In this document: positions 1 through 5,605 of the stretch, piece by piece | How positions within the stretch are numbered: the stretch's first letter is position 1 | How the letters are laid out: every line of letters starts with the position of its first letter | Assembly: GCA_947463285.1 (NCBI GenBank) | Contig: CANHTV010000064.1 | Coordinates: 1 to 12,757, forward strand | Direction: 5' to 3' | DNA length: 12,757 nt | Origin: Verrucomicrobiaceae bacterium | GTDB lineage: Bacteria > Verrucomicrobiota > Verrucomicrobiia > Verrucomicrobiales > Verrucomicrobiaceae | Notes under the pieces: model-generated | The model's database searches: none | What the model saw: the letters and a program-made list of their open reading frames with translations, nothing else | Told to the model about the DNA's origin: nothing | Position numbers and translations under genes: made by a program

Positions 1-426
1 CGTGAGGAACATTTCATCCGCATCCGTGATGCCATCGCCGTCAGTGTCGGGATTGTAAAGACTACTACCCGCCGCCACTTCCTCCGAATCCATGAGGTAA
101 TCACCATCCGAATCCGTCGTGGTCGGCTCATAGGCCGGCGCCGTGGAATCCGTCGTTGAAGTATCCGTCATGTCATCCGTGGGCGGTGACGTGCCATCAT
201 CGTAACCCGTGTCGTAAAGGCCATCGCCATCCGAATCGACATCAATCCAAACCGCCTGAGAAGGCTGAGGGCAAGGCAGCAGAATGATCTGAGCCAAAAG
301 CAGCCCATGCAGCCACCCAGCACGACGGGAAAAACGACGGAAAATGGACAGTGTCGGTGAGCCTATGTCTGGCGATGATGGCGGGGACGTGGGACCAGAG
401 GGCGGAGCGGCGTTCATGGCAATCAT
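1..426 (-). CDS. Secreted protein with thrombospondin type 3-like Ca-binding repeats (partial, C-terminus outside window)
   Basis: The reading frame is open from the ATG at 426 to the window edge (142 residues seen). After a Pro/Ser-rich stretch come a basic segment (RRFSRRAGWLHG, residues about 30-41) and a hydrophobic run (LLLAQIILLPCP, about 42-53). Together these look like a signal peptide with an unusually long n-region. The rest is acidic, with three Asp-rich loops: DVDSDGDGLYD (about 62-72), TDSDGDYLMDSEE (about 103-115) and DTDGDGITDADE (about 126-137). Such DxDxDG loops are typical of TSP3/EF-hand-like calcium sites in exported bacterial proteins, often linking larger extracellular domains. 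I infer a surface or secreted protein; its main domain is not visible. A second ATG at 417 is possible, but 426 lies closer to a weak GGAA (440-437 on this strand). An in-frame TGA at 432-430 limits the start. Confidence 0.72.
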   Translation of the reverse strand, partial: MIAMNAAPPSGPTSPPSSPDIGSPTLSIFRRFSRRAGWLHGLLLAQIILLPCPQPSQAVWIDVDSDGDGLYDTGYDDGTSPPTDDMTDTSTTDSTAPAYEPTTTDSDGDYLMDSEEVAAGSSLYNPDTDGDGITDADEMFLT

Positions 427-465
427 TGATCAATGAATTCCAGCAGATTTGGCGAGGCGACGTCG

Positions 466-487
466 AGATTTATTTTCGAATAAATCT
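466..487. promoter_or_regulatory. Perfect 9-bp inverted repeat with a 4-nt loop upstream of the minus-strand gene
   Basis: AGATTTATT (466-474) and AATAAATCT (479-487) are exact reverse complements around the loop TTCG. The element lies about 40 bp upstream of the minus-strand start at 426, inside an AT-rich stretch (about 466-522) that is the likely promoter/leader. It could be an operator or an RNA hairpin in the 5' leader. There is no T-run that would make it a terminator. Confidence 0.45.
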
Positions 488-859
488 TCATAAGTCATTG
501 ATGCTTAATAACATAATTTAAGTGACGCTAGGCGCGTGAATGTGGCCAGCCAGCTTGGGTGTTGATTGCCCATCCCCACATGAAAAGTGGCATTTTCTGG
601 CGGAATCGCGCCCAACTACCGGGGTATTTTCCTTTTTCCCTAGGGTCAATCTGACGAGAAATCAGCCTCTGATGACCCGGCACCGATCTGTGTGGACGGG
701 TAAAAGTTTTTTGAAGGAACCCCGAGGGACCTTTTTCGGACCTCGCCACGGAACCAACCACCCGCTCGCTGCTGAATATGACCACAGGAATTATCCGCCT
801 CGGCCAGGGGTGGCGGCTCGATGAGGGCCACCCCTTCGACATGCCGCCGCAGATCCCTG
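488..859. other. Spacer without a recognisable gene
   Basis: No frame gives a protein I recognise. The first 35 bases are AT-rich and probably belong to the promoter region of the minus-strand gene. A 31-codon ORF on the plus strand (778-873, containing GIIRLGQGWRLDEG) runs into the relic at 860 in another frame. It may itself be a fragment of something older, but I cannot assign it. A weak stem (AGG..CCC/GGG..CCT) followed by TTTTT is seen near 714-736, too poor to call a terminator. Confidence 0.4.
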
Positions 860-1145
860 AACAGCGGTTTTGATCCCGCCACCTTCAAGCCTGCGCTGAA
901 GCTGAGCATCGTCGATGGTCAAGTGCGCGTGAATTTCACCAAGGGCGAGTGCGTTTACTGCCGAGAGCGTGGCACTCTGGGCAGGACAAAGCTGGGCATC
1001 GACACCAACTCGCCCTACTTTGACACCAAACCGCTGGCGAATCCCACCGTGCCGGAGGTCCGCGAATACATAAGCCCGTGGCGTCATCGAAGATGCCGAG
1101 ATCGGGATCGAGAGCGATACCGTCTTCATCGCCCTCGCAGGCTGA
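860..1145 (+). pseudogene. Frameshifted C-terminal relic of a hypothetical protein family
   Basis: One frame reads from 860 with segments such as SGFDPATFKPALKLSIVDG and TKLGIDTNSPYFDTKPLAN up to REYI (1061-1072). The sense then continues one base out of phase at 1074 as ARGVIEDAEIGIESDTVFIA and ends LAG-TGA at 1143-1145. From memory, intact relatives in Verrucomicrobiota/Planctomycetota carry EVREYMxRGVIxDxEIG without a break, and a few extra residues (about DGVN) between KGEC and VY near 950. Thus a +1 frameshift near 1070-1073 and a small in-frame deletion are likely, and the N-terminal part is missing. The intrinsic terminator just downstream supports a formerly real gene. Family function is unknown to me. 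The frame switch is seen directly; the homology is recalled, not searched. Confidence 0.6.
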
Positions 1146-1159
1146 GCCGGATGATGAAC

Positions 1160-1193
1160 GAGGAGACGGGGAAGGCCCGGTCTCCTCTTTTTT
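1160..1193 (+). terminator. Intrinsic terminator behind the gene relic
   Basis: GAGGAGAC (1160-1167) pairs perfectly with GTCTCCTC (1180-1187). GGG/CCC can extend the stem inside with one bulged G, and the loop is short. A run of six T (1188-1193) follows immediately. This is a textbook Rho-independent terminator on the plus strand, 14 nt after the relic's stop codon. Confidence 0.8.
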
Positions 1194-1273
1194 ACCGCAA
1201 CAGGAGAGCAACTGAACTCAAGTCGGCTAGATTATGGGACGGAGAGAACCTCACGGCGAGCGCCCAGCCCTGA

Positions 1274-1332
1274 GGTAAAATAGTGGCGGGTAAAATGATT
1301 CATCCAATCATTCTACCTGTCATCATTTTACC
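1274..1332. repeat. Cluster of four GGTAAAATGAT-type repeats, two in each orientation
   Basis: Plus copies are GGTAAAATAGT (1274-1284) and GGTAAAATGATT (1289-1300). Minus copies are GGTAGAATGATT (read from 1317 to 1306) and GGTAAAATGAT (1332 to 1322). Copies 1289-1299 and 1322-1332 form a perfect 11-bp inverted repeat. Copies 1289-1300 and 1306-1317 form a 12-bp hairpin with one mismatch and a 5-nt loop. Motifs of this kind (GG-A-AATGATT) look like a dispersed intergenic repeat; an operator is the other option. No flanking transposase is seen. Confidence 0.6.
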
Positions 1333-1548
1333 AGTTCTGGGGTTCTCTGGCTGGTGAAGTTATTCGGGAGATGAATTTCTGAGGTTTTGCTCTGCGGCTT
1401 TCCAATCTCTTACGGTGTTTACATCCGATATGCCGCAGTCACGGTGGCTGGTTGATGAATCGTTCTTGCCAGCTCTGTCCTGCAAGATGTGAAGTATCCA
1501 GGCTATGATGATTTGCTTTTACCGCGTTCCTTCTTTTCCTCACTTGTC
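1333..1548. other. Spacer upstream of the PQQ-like gene
   Basis: I see no gene, no clear promoter hexamers and no Shine-Dalgarno sequence before 1549. A GTG at 1489 extends the downstream frame by 20 residues, but the extension has no signal-peptide or domain character. Confidence 0.4.
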
Positions 1549-2847
1549 ATGAAGCCTCATCACGTCCTCTTCAGCCTCGCCTGCTTTTCCTTCCTTCACG
1601 CGGCAAACTGGCCTGAGTGGCGCGGGCCGGATGGCCAGGGACAGAGTCAGGCCACCCGTCTGCCAGAGACCTGGAGCGAGACCAGCGGCGTGGCTTGGAA
1701 AGCGGAGATCCCTGGGCGAGGTCACTCCACACCTCTGGCTTGGGGAGATCATCTGTGGCTCACGACCGCGCTGGAAAAGACGGCCACGCCAGACCAAGTC
1801 AAAGCCCGGCTCGCCAGCAACACCGGAGACCAGCCTTTGACCGTACTGGACTCCGTCAGCCTGCATGTCGTCTGTGTGGATAAGGCCTCGGGCAAGCTGC
1901 TGCATGACATCGAAGTGCTGAATGTGAAGGAGCCGCAGTGGGCCCATCAGTTGAATAGTTACGCCTCCCCCAGCCCGCTCATCGAGGATGGCCTGCTCTA
2001 TGCGCACTTCGGCAGCTTTGGCACCATCTGCCTGGATCTCAGCACGCAGCAGCTTCGTTGGAAAAATGAAGAACTGCACATCATGCACGAAAATGGCCCC
2101 GGCTCCACCGCCGTGCTGTGGCAGGACAAACTCATCGCCCACTTTGATGGCAGCGATCAGCAGTTCATCGCCGCCTTTGACAAAGCCACGGGCAAGGTCG
2201 CCTGGAAAACCGTCCGCAGTGGCGAGATGGACCCGCGCCCGCAGCAGCGCAAAGCCTACGGCACACCACTCATTGTTAGCATGAACGATCAGCCAGTCGT
2301 TGTCAGCCCGGCTGCCAACTGGATTTATGGTTATGAACCCGCGACAGGAAAGGAGCTTTGGAAGATCCCTTATGGCGAACTGGGCTTCTCGATGTCCGTG
2401 CGGCCCGTGGCGGATGCGGAGCGCGTTTACTTCAGCACGAGCTTTGGCAAGTCCCAGGTCATCGCCTTAAACTACAAAGGCCTGAAGACACCTGAGATCG
2501 CCTGGCGGAACAACAAAAACGCCCCGAAAATGTGCTCTCCTGCCCTGGCGAACGGGCTGCTCTTTTACATTGACGATGGTGGTATCGTCAGCTGCATCGA
2601 CCCCGCCACCGGAGAGGCCCACTATCGCGAGCGCATCGGTGGCAAGTACAGCGCTTCGCCCATCGTCGTGGAAAACAAAATCTACTTTGCCAGCCGGGAA
2701 GGCATCGTCACCGTCATCGCTGCTCAGAAAGAGTTTAAAATCCTCGCTCAAAACCCAGTCGAAGGCAGCCTCATGGCCAGCCCGGTGGCGATTGATCAGC
2801 AACTATATCTGCGCACGGAAAAGGCGCTTTACCGCATCAGCCAGTAA
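1549..2847 (+). CDS. Exported PQQ-binding-like beta-propeller protein
   Basis: The product is 432 residues. It begins with a signal peptide (MKPHHVLFSLACFSFLHAA, cleavage near 18-19), followed by the WPEWRGPDGQG motif (21-31) that opens many planctomycetal and verrucomicrobial PQQ-like proteins. Propeller blades are marked by repeats with the pattern D-x-A-T-G-K-x-x-W: DKASGKLLH (111-119), DKATGKVAWK (211-220), EPATGKELWK (263-272) and DPATGEAHYR (351-360), plus a degenerate LSTQQLRWK (164-172). Relatives include BamB-like scaffold proteins and quinoprotein dehydrogenases. No calcium/PQQ catalytic signature is evident, so a binding or scaffold role in the periplasm is more likely than catalysis. 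I chose the ATG at 1549 because it starts the signal peptide exactly; a GTG at 1489 is the longer alternative. The VOC gene follows 60 bp later on the same strand. Confidence 0.85.
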   Translation: MKPHHVLFSLACFSFLHAANWPEWRGPDGQGQSQATRLPETWSETSGVAWKAEIPGRGHSTPLAWGDHLWLTTALEKTATPDQVKARLASNTGDQPLTVLDSVSLHVVCVDKASGKLLHDIEVLNVKEPQWAHQLNSYASPSPLIEDGLLYAHFGSFGTICLDLSTQQLRWKNEELHIMHENGPGSTAVLWQDKLIAHFDGSDQQFIAAFDKATGKVAWKTVRSGEMDPRPQQRKAYGTPLIVSMNDQPVVVSPAANWIYGYEPATGKELWKIPYGELGFSMSVRPVADAERVYFSTSFGKSQVIALNYKGLKTPEIAWRNNKNAPKMCSPALANGLLFYIDDGGIVSCIDPATGEAHYRERIGGKYSASPIVVENKIYFASREGIVTVIAAQKEFKILAQNPVEGSLMASPVAIDQQLYLRTEKALYRISQ

Positions 2848-2907
2848 CGACGGTTGCATCTCCCGGCAGGCCACGGCAGAGTAAGGATTCAATCCGCTTT
2901 AAAAGAC

Positions 2908-3288
2908 ATGGTTACCAAACTGCTGCACACCCGCTACCGCGTGAACGATCTCGATAAGACCGTCAGCTTCTACAAAGAAGTGCTCGGCCTCGAAGAAGTG
3001 AAGCGCCACAAATCGCCGCGTGGATCAGAGCTGGTCTTCTTTCGCACGCCGAACAGTGACGAGCTCATCGAGATCTGCGCCTTCCCTGCCAGCGGCCCCG
3101 TCCAGCTCGGGCCTGATGTCACCCATCTCGCCTTCGAGGTGGATGATCTGGAAAAATTCGCCCTCCATGCCGCTGCCCACGGCTACCCGCTCTCAGACGG
3201 CCCCACGGAAAGCTCCAGCGGCAGCACCTTTGCCTTCATCGACGCACCGGAAGGCTATGAGATCGAGCTCATTCAGTATCGCAAATAA
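2908..3288 (+). CDS. Glyoxalase I-like VOC superfamily metalloenzyme
   Basis: The 126-residue product has two beta-alpha-beta-beta-beta modules of the vicinal oxygen chelate fold. Compared with E. coli GloA (135 aa), all four metal ligands are conserved in position: His7 (LLHTRYRV), Glu55 (ELIEICAF), His73 (VTHLAFEV) and Glu120 (GYEIELIQ). GloA isomerises the methylglyoxal-glutathione hemithioacetal to S-lactoylglutathione in the cytoplasm; the substrate or thiol here is not provable from sequence. The ATG at 2908 matches the family N-terminus; an upstream TTG (2854) would add 18 unrelated residues. It lies between the PQQ-like gene and the toxin-antitoxin pair, all on the plus strand, so co-transcription is possible. 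A lactoylglutathione-lyase-like name is reasonable; other VOC activities remain open. Confidence 0.82.
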   Translation: MVTKLLHTRYRVNDLDKTVSFYKEVLGLEEVKRHKSPRGSELVFFRTPNSDELIEICAFPASGPVQLGPDVTHLAFEVDDLEKFALHAAAHGYPLSDGPTESSSGSTFAFIDAPEGYEIELIQYRK

Positions 3289-3317
3289 GTCAGAGACAAG
3301 AGATTCAGCACGTTGGA

Positions 3318-3325
3318 GTTATAAC
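3318..3325. promoter_or_regulatory. GTTATAAC palindrome, possible -10 box and antitoxin operator
   Basis: GTTATAAC is a perfect 8-bp palindrome 11 bp upstream of the toxin start codon. It contains TATAAC, a good -10 hexamer; no convincing -35 is seen. Ribbon-helix-helix antitoxins usually bind short palindromes over their own promoter, so this is a plausible operator (inference). The distance from the -10 to the ATG would make the transcript nearly leaderless, which fits the lack of a Shine-Dalgarno sequence. Confidence 0.35.
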
Positions 3326-3336
3326 ACACACACATC

Positions 3337-3615
3337 ATGGACTTTGACTGGCTCGGCGTTTCCTTTGATCTCAGCAAACTTCCTCCCAAGGACATTGAGG
3401 AGTCGTTTGAAGATCCCTTCTCCCTCAAACTGCTGCCAGATGACAACGGCGAAGCTTCCAAAGTGAGGTTTTACAATCTCGGCAAGTCCCTCGGTGGACG
3501 CGCGGTTTTCTCCGTCTTCTGGACGGATGGCAAACGCTACCGTGTCATCTTCGCCCGCGACATGACCGGCGCGGAGTATGATTTTTTTGAGCGTAAAAAG
3601 GCAGAGGATGCCTAA
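3337..3615 (+). CDS. BrnT-like toxin of a type II toxin-antitoxin pair
   Basis: The 92-residue product matches the BrnT pattern: EESFEDPFSL (21-30, the conserved xF-x-DP turn), RFYNLGKSLGGRAVFSVFW (44-62, the R-x-x-x-x-G-x-S-x-x-G-R-x-x-x-V-x-x strand pair), RVIFARDMT (69-77, equivalent to the RIISAR-A-T motif) and YDFFERK (81-87). BrnT proteins have a RelE-like fold and act as ribonucleases that inhibit translation until neutralised by BrnA. The usual N-terminal K-x-x-x-N-x-x-K-H-G-V-x-F segment is shortened and altered here (DWLGVSFDLSKLPPKDI), so the protein is a divergent member. Toxin first, antitoxin second, 12 nt apart, is the BrnTA order. No Shine-Dalgarno sequence is visible. Activity as a toxin is inferred. 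Confidence 0.72.
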   Translation: MDFDWLGVSFDLSKLPPKDIEESFEDPFSLKLLPDDNGEASKVRFYNLGKSLGGRAVFSVFWTDGKRYRVIFARDMTGAEYDFFERKKAEDA

Positions 3616-3627
3616 CCCCGACCCCCT

Positions 3628-3960
3628 ATGGAACCACGACGCAAAGGCGATACCACGACGACTACCAGGCCGATGATCTTGGAGAATGACCTGGCGCTGG
3701 TGCGTGCCTGGAAGGACGTGCCCTCATTTGAAACCGCCGAGGCCGAAGGCCGCTACTGGGCCACCCATCAGGTCGATGCCCGGCTCATGCAGATGTCCAT
3801 CCACCGGAATGACGTCCGCGAGTCCACCACCATCACCCTGCGCTTTGATCCCCGGATGCTCAGCCGCATCAAGCGCATCGCCCGCCGCCGCTACCTGAAC
3901 TACCAAAGCATGATCAAGCAATGGCTCAGCGAGCGCATGGAGGAGGAAATGAAGGAATAA
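3628..3960 (+). CDS. Ribbon-helix-helix (CopG/BrnA-like) antitoxin
   Basis: The 110-residue product has a middle segment PSFETAEAEGRYWATHQ (32-48), typical of antitoxins of the BrnA/CopG group (F-x-x-x-x-E-x-x-F-W-x-x-H). The C-terminal ribbon-helix-helix domain has the DNA-contacting strand TTITLRFDP (67-75), helix A around MLSRIKRIARRRY (77-89) and helix B around NYQSMIKQWLSERM (91-104), ending in an acidic tail. It should bind and neutralise the preceding toxin and repress the shared promoter. The N-terminus (1-15) is Thr/Arg-rich and unconserved in look; ATG codons at 3628 and 3673 are both possible, and 3628 leaves the closer operon spacing. The stop codon lies 1 nt before the vanZ-like start, suggesting translational coupling. 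Confidence 0.72.
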   Translation: MEPRRKGDTTTTTRPMILENDLALVRAWKDVPSFETAEAEGRYWATHQVDARLMQMSIHRNDVRESTTITLRFDPRMLSRIKRIARRRYLNYQSMIKQWLSERMEEEMKE

Positions 3961-3961
3961 A

Positions 3962-4402
3962 ATGAGCAGAGGAGCTTCTCGTTTCACTGCTCTCAGTTCA
4001 CGGTTGCTGCCCATCAGCACACTCTGGTGGTTCGCCGTTATCATCTGGGCCGTCGTACTCTGGAATCTCTCCGCCAGCCCCAGTCTGCAAAGCGGCCCCA
4101 GTTTTCCACTGAATGATAAATTCCTCCACTGCGGCTACTTCGGCGGCGGAGCCGTCTGCTTTCTGCTCGCCCTTTTTGGGAAAACCACTCCCCTGCCCGG
4201 CTGGCGCACGCTTGCCCTGCGTAGTCTGCCCTTCACCGCCATCATCGGCGCACTGGATGAGTTTCACCAGACCTTCACCCCCGGCCGCAGCGGCAATGAT
4301 CCCTGGGACTGGCTGGCGGACGTGACTGGCGGTGGCCTTGCCGCTTGGTTCGTGATGAAGCTGCTGCTCAGGCTCCGCCGAACTGATCCCACAGCAGCTT
4401 GA
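3962..4402 (+). CDS. VanZ-family membrane protein
   Basis: The 146-residue product has about four hydrophobic segments (about 19-36, 58-74, 88-98 and 120-136). It carries the two VanZ-like signatures: DKFLHCGYFGGGA (52-64) and DEFHQTFTPGRSGNDPWDW (99-117) followed by LADVTGG. VanZ was first known for low-level teicoplanin resistance; the wider family is found in many bacteria with an unclear envelope role. The start is supported by AAGGA five bases upstream of the ATG, which lies inside the antitoxin's 3' end. It therefore appears to be the third gene of the toxin-antitoxin transcription unit. Its last 35 bp overlap the end of the opposing TSUP transporter gene. Confidence 0.85.
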   Translation: MSRGASRFTALSSRLLPISTLWWFAVIIWAVVLWNLSASPSLQSGPSFPLNDKFLHCGYFGGGAVCFLLALFGKTTPLPGWRTLALRSLPFTAIIGALDEFHQTFTPGRSGNDPWDWLADVTGGGLAAWFVMKLLLRLRRTDPTAA

Positions 4403-5126
4403 TCACCATCGCAAACACGACGGTGATAAAGATGACGCGGATGAAAGGTGCCCCGTGTTTGATCGCCATGCCTGCGCCCAGCCTGCCACCGATTAGCTGA
4501 CCCGCGATCATCGCTGCGGCGAAGGGGTAATGCACACGGTCTGTCGCCACAAAGATCAACAGCGAGGCCACATTGCTCGTTAGATTCACCACCTTGGTAA
4601 ATGCCGTGGCCCGAGTCAGCTCCAGCCCGAGTAGCGACACACAGGCCATCGCCCAAAAGGCACCCGTTCCGGGCCCAAAGAAGCCATCGTAGAAACCCAG
4701 CACGCCACCTGCAAGGCAGGCAAACACGGCGAGGCTAAGCCGCGCCTTCGCGGTCGCCTTTCCCAGACTCGGACTCAGCAGCCCATAGACCGCGATGCCC
4801 AGCAGCATCCAGGGCACGATCTTTTTCAGCACCTCATTGCTCACCTGCGTCACCGTCCCAGTGCCGAGACAGGCAAAGACGAAGGTCATCAACACCGTCA
4901 GCCGCACCTGCGTCCATGAGACGAGCCCCGCCATTGCATACCTGCGCACCGCCATCAACGTGCCCCATGTGGACTGCATCTTATTCGTGCCCAGAGCCAT
5001 CTGCGGCGGCAGCCCCGCCCACAGCAGCGCCGGCAGCGAGATCAACCCACCCCCACCTGCGACGGCGTCAAGGAAGCCCGCACTCAGGCCGGCGGCAAAA
5101 AGAAGAAAGACAACATCCCAGCTCAT
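4368..5126 (-). CDS. TSUP-family (TauE/SafE) membrane transporter, YfcA-like
   Basis: The 252-residue product, close to the family's usual length, is an integral membrane protein with two repeated halves. The first carries DAVAGGGGLISLP (20-32) and GTNK (46-49). The second carries GFYDGFFGPGTG (144-155) and AFTKVVNLTSN (175-185). These paired motifs are the hallmark of TSUP proteins, which export or import sulfite, sulfonates or related organic anions; the substrate here cannot be told. I chose the ATG at 5126 because it starts the first membrane helix and is preceded by GGTGGA (5138-5133) at good spacing. The longer frame to 5306 adds 60 residues without hydrophobic or family character. It converges on the vanZ-like gene with a 35-bp overlap of the coding ends. 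Confidence 0.88.
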   Translation of the reverse strand: MSWDVVFLLFAAGLSAGFLDAVAGGGGLISLPALLWAGLPPQMALGTNKMQSTWGTLMAVRRYAMAGLVSWTQVRLTVLMTFVFACLGTGTVTQVSNEVLKKIVPWMLLGIAVYGLLSPSLGKATAKARLSLAVFACLAGGVLGFYDGFFGPGTGAFWAMACVSLLGLELTRATAFTKVVNLTSNVASLLIFVATDRVHYPFAAAMIAGQLIGGRLGAGMAIKHGAPFIRVIFITVVFAMVIKLLWDQFGGA

Positions 5127-5286
5127 GACAAATCCACCCCAGCTACCGCCACAGACACCCCCTGTCCAGCGCCCGATCACCTCTGGGCAGCCCACAGGCT
5201 CATCCACCTCTAGCTCGCGCTTCTCACACCATCGTGGCAATGAAGTGCTCCGTTCGCAGTGCTCAGACGAAATCACGAGGTGAAAT

Positions 5287-5316
5287 TCTATACCACGCGT
5301 CATCACCTTTTGTGAA
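5287..5316 (-). promoter_or_regulatory. Candidate sigma70-type promoter for the TSUP gene
   Basis: On the minus strand TTCACA (5316-5311) and TATAGA (5292-5287) are separated by 18 bp. This resembles -35/-10 hexamers about 160 bp upstream of the transporter start. It is only a motif match by eye. Confidence 0.28.
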
Positions 5317-5474
5317 AGCTACGGATTGTTTCCCACCGATACAGGTAGGCCCGCAGATGGTTTTTTGCAGAAATCTGGGGGCCTCCTTGAATCTGCGGGA
5401 AATCACAAGTCATGATGATTCGCTGCATACAACTACCCATCGCTCCACGACTCCATGATTCCGTGTATGCGAAA

Positions 5475-5502
5475 TTACAAAACATGGTCACGCGCTTTAT
5501 AT
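5475..5502 (+). promoter_or_regulatory. Candidate sigma70-type promoter for alr
   Basis: TTACAA (5475-5480) and TTATAT (5497-5502) are spaced by 16 bp. Transcription would begin near 5509, downstream of the ATG at 5501, which supports the start at 5606. This is a motif match by eye only. Confidence 0.3.
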
Positions 5503-5605
5503 GTTTATCCAAGCAGCTCACAGCATCTTCCTGAACAATGCCTGTAACTCGCACCTTCAGACCGCACTTGCCATCTGCACGGGCTCGGCGAATCATCCGC
5601 GCCTC

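Larger units (their letters stand above)
5127..5605. other. Divergent spacer between the TSUP gene and alr
   Basis: These 479 bp contain no gene I can support. Frames open here on either strand show no recognisable domain. The stretch probably holds the promoters of the two divergent genes; one candidate for each is listed separately. The alr frame is open back to an ATG at 5501, but those 35 extra residues resemble no known alanine racemase N-terminus. Confidence 0.5.

Noticed and set aside
646..1129. Overlapping minus-strand frames over the relic region
   Set aside because: The plus-strand reading gives the coherent peptide and a correctly oriented terminator; the minus frames are Arg/Pro/Gly-rich noise.
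1274..1332. CRISPR array
   Set aside because: The repeats are only 11-12 bp, occur in both orientations with irregular short spacing, and no cas gene is present.
1489..1548. GTG-initiated 20-residue extension of the PQQ-like protein
   Set aside because: It would bury the signal peptide behind an unrelated segment; the ATG at 1549 begins a standard signal peptide.
1540..2142. 200-codon open frame on the minus strand
   Set aside because: It lies wholly antisense to the PQQ-like propeller gene, which has clear repeats and a signal peptide; the antisense translation shows no domain.
4795..5283. 162-codon open frame on the plus strand
   Set aside because: It is the antisense of the TSUP transporter and its upstream region; the low-complexity Pro/Ser/Thr translation is typical of a shadow frame.
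5501..5605. N-terminal extension of alanine racemase from ATG 5501
   Set aside because: The 35 residues match nothing in the family, and the candidate promoter overlaps this ATG.
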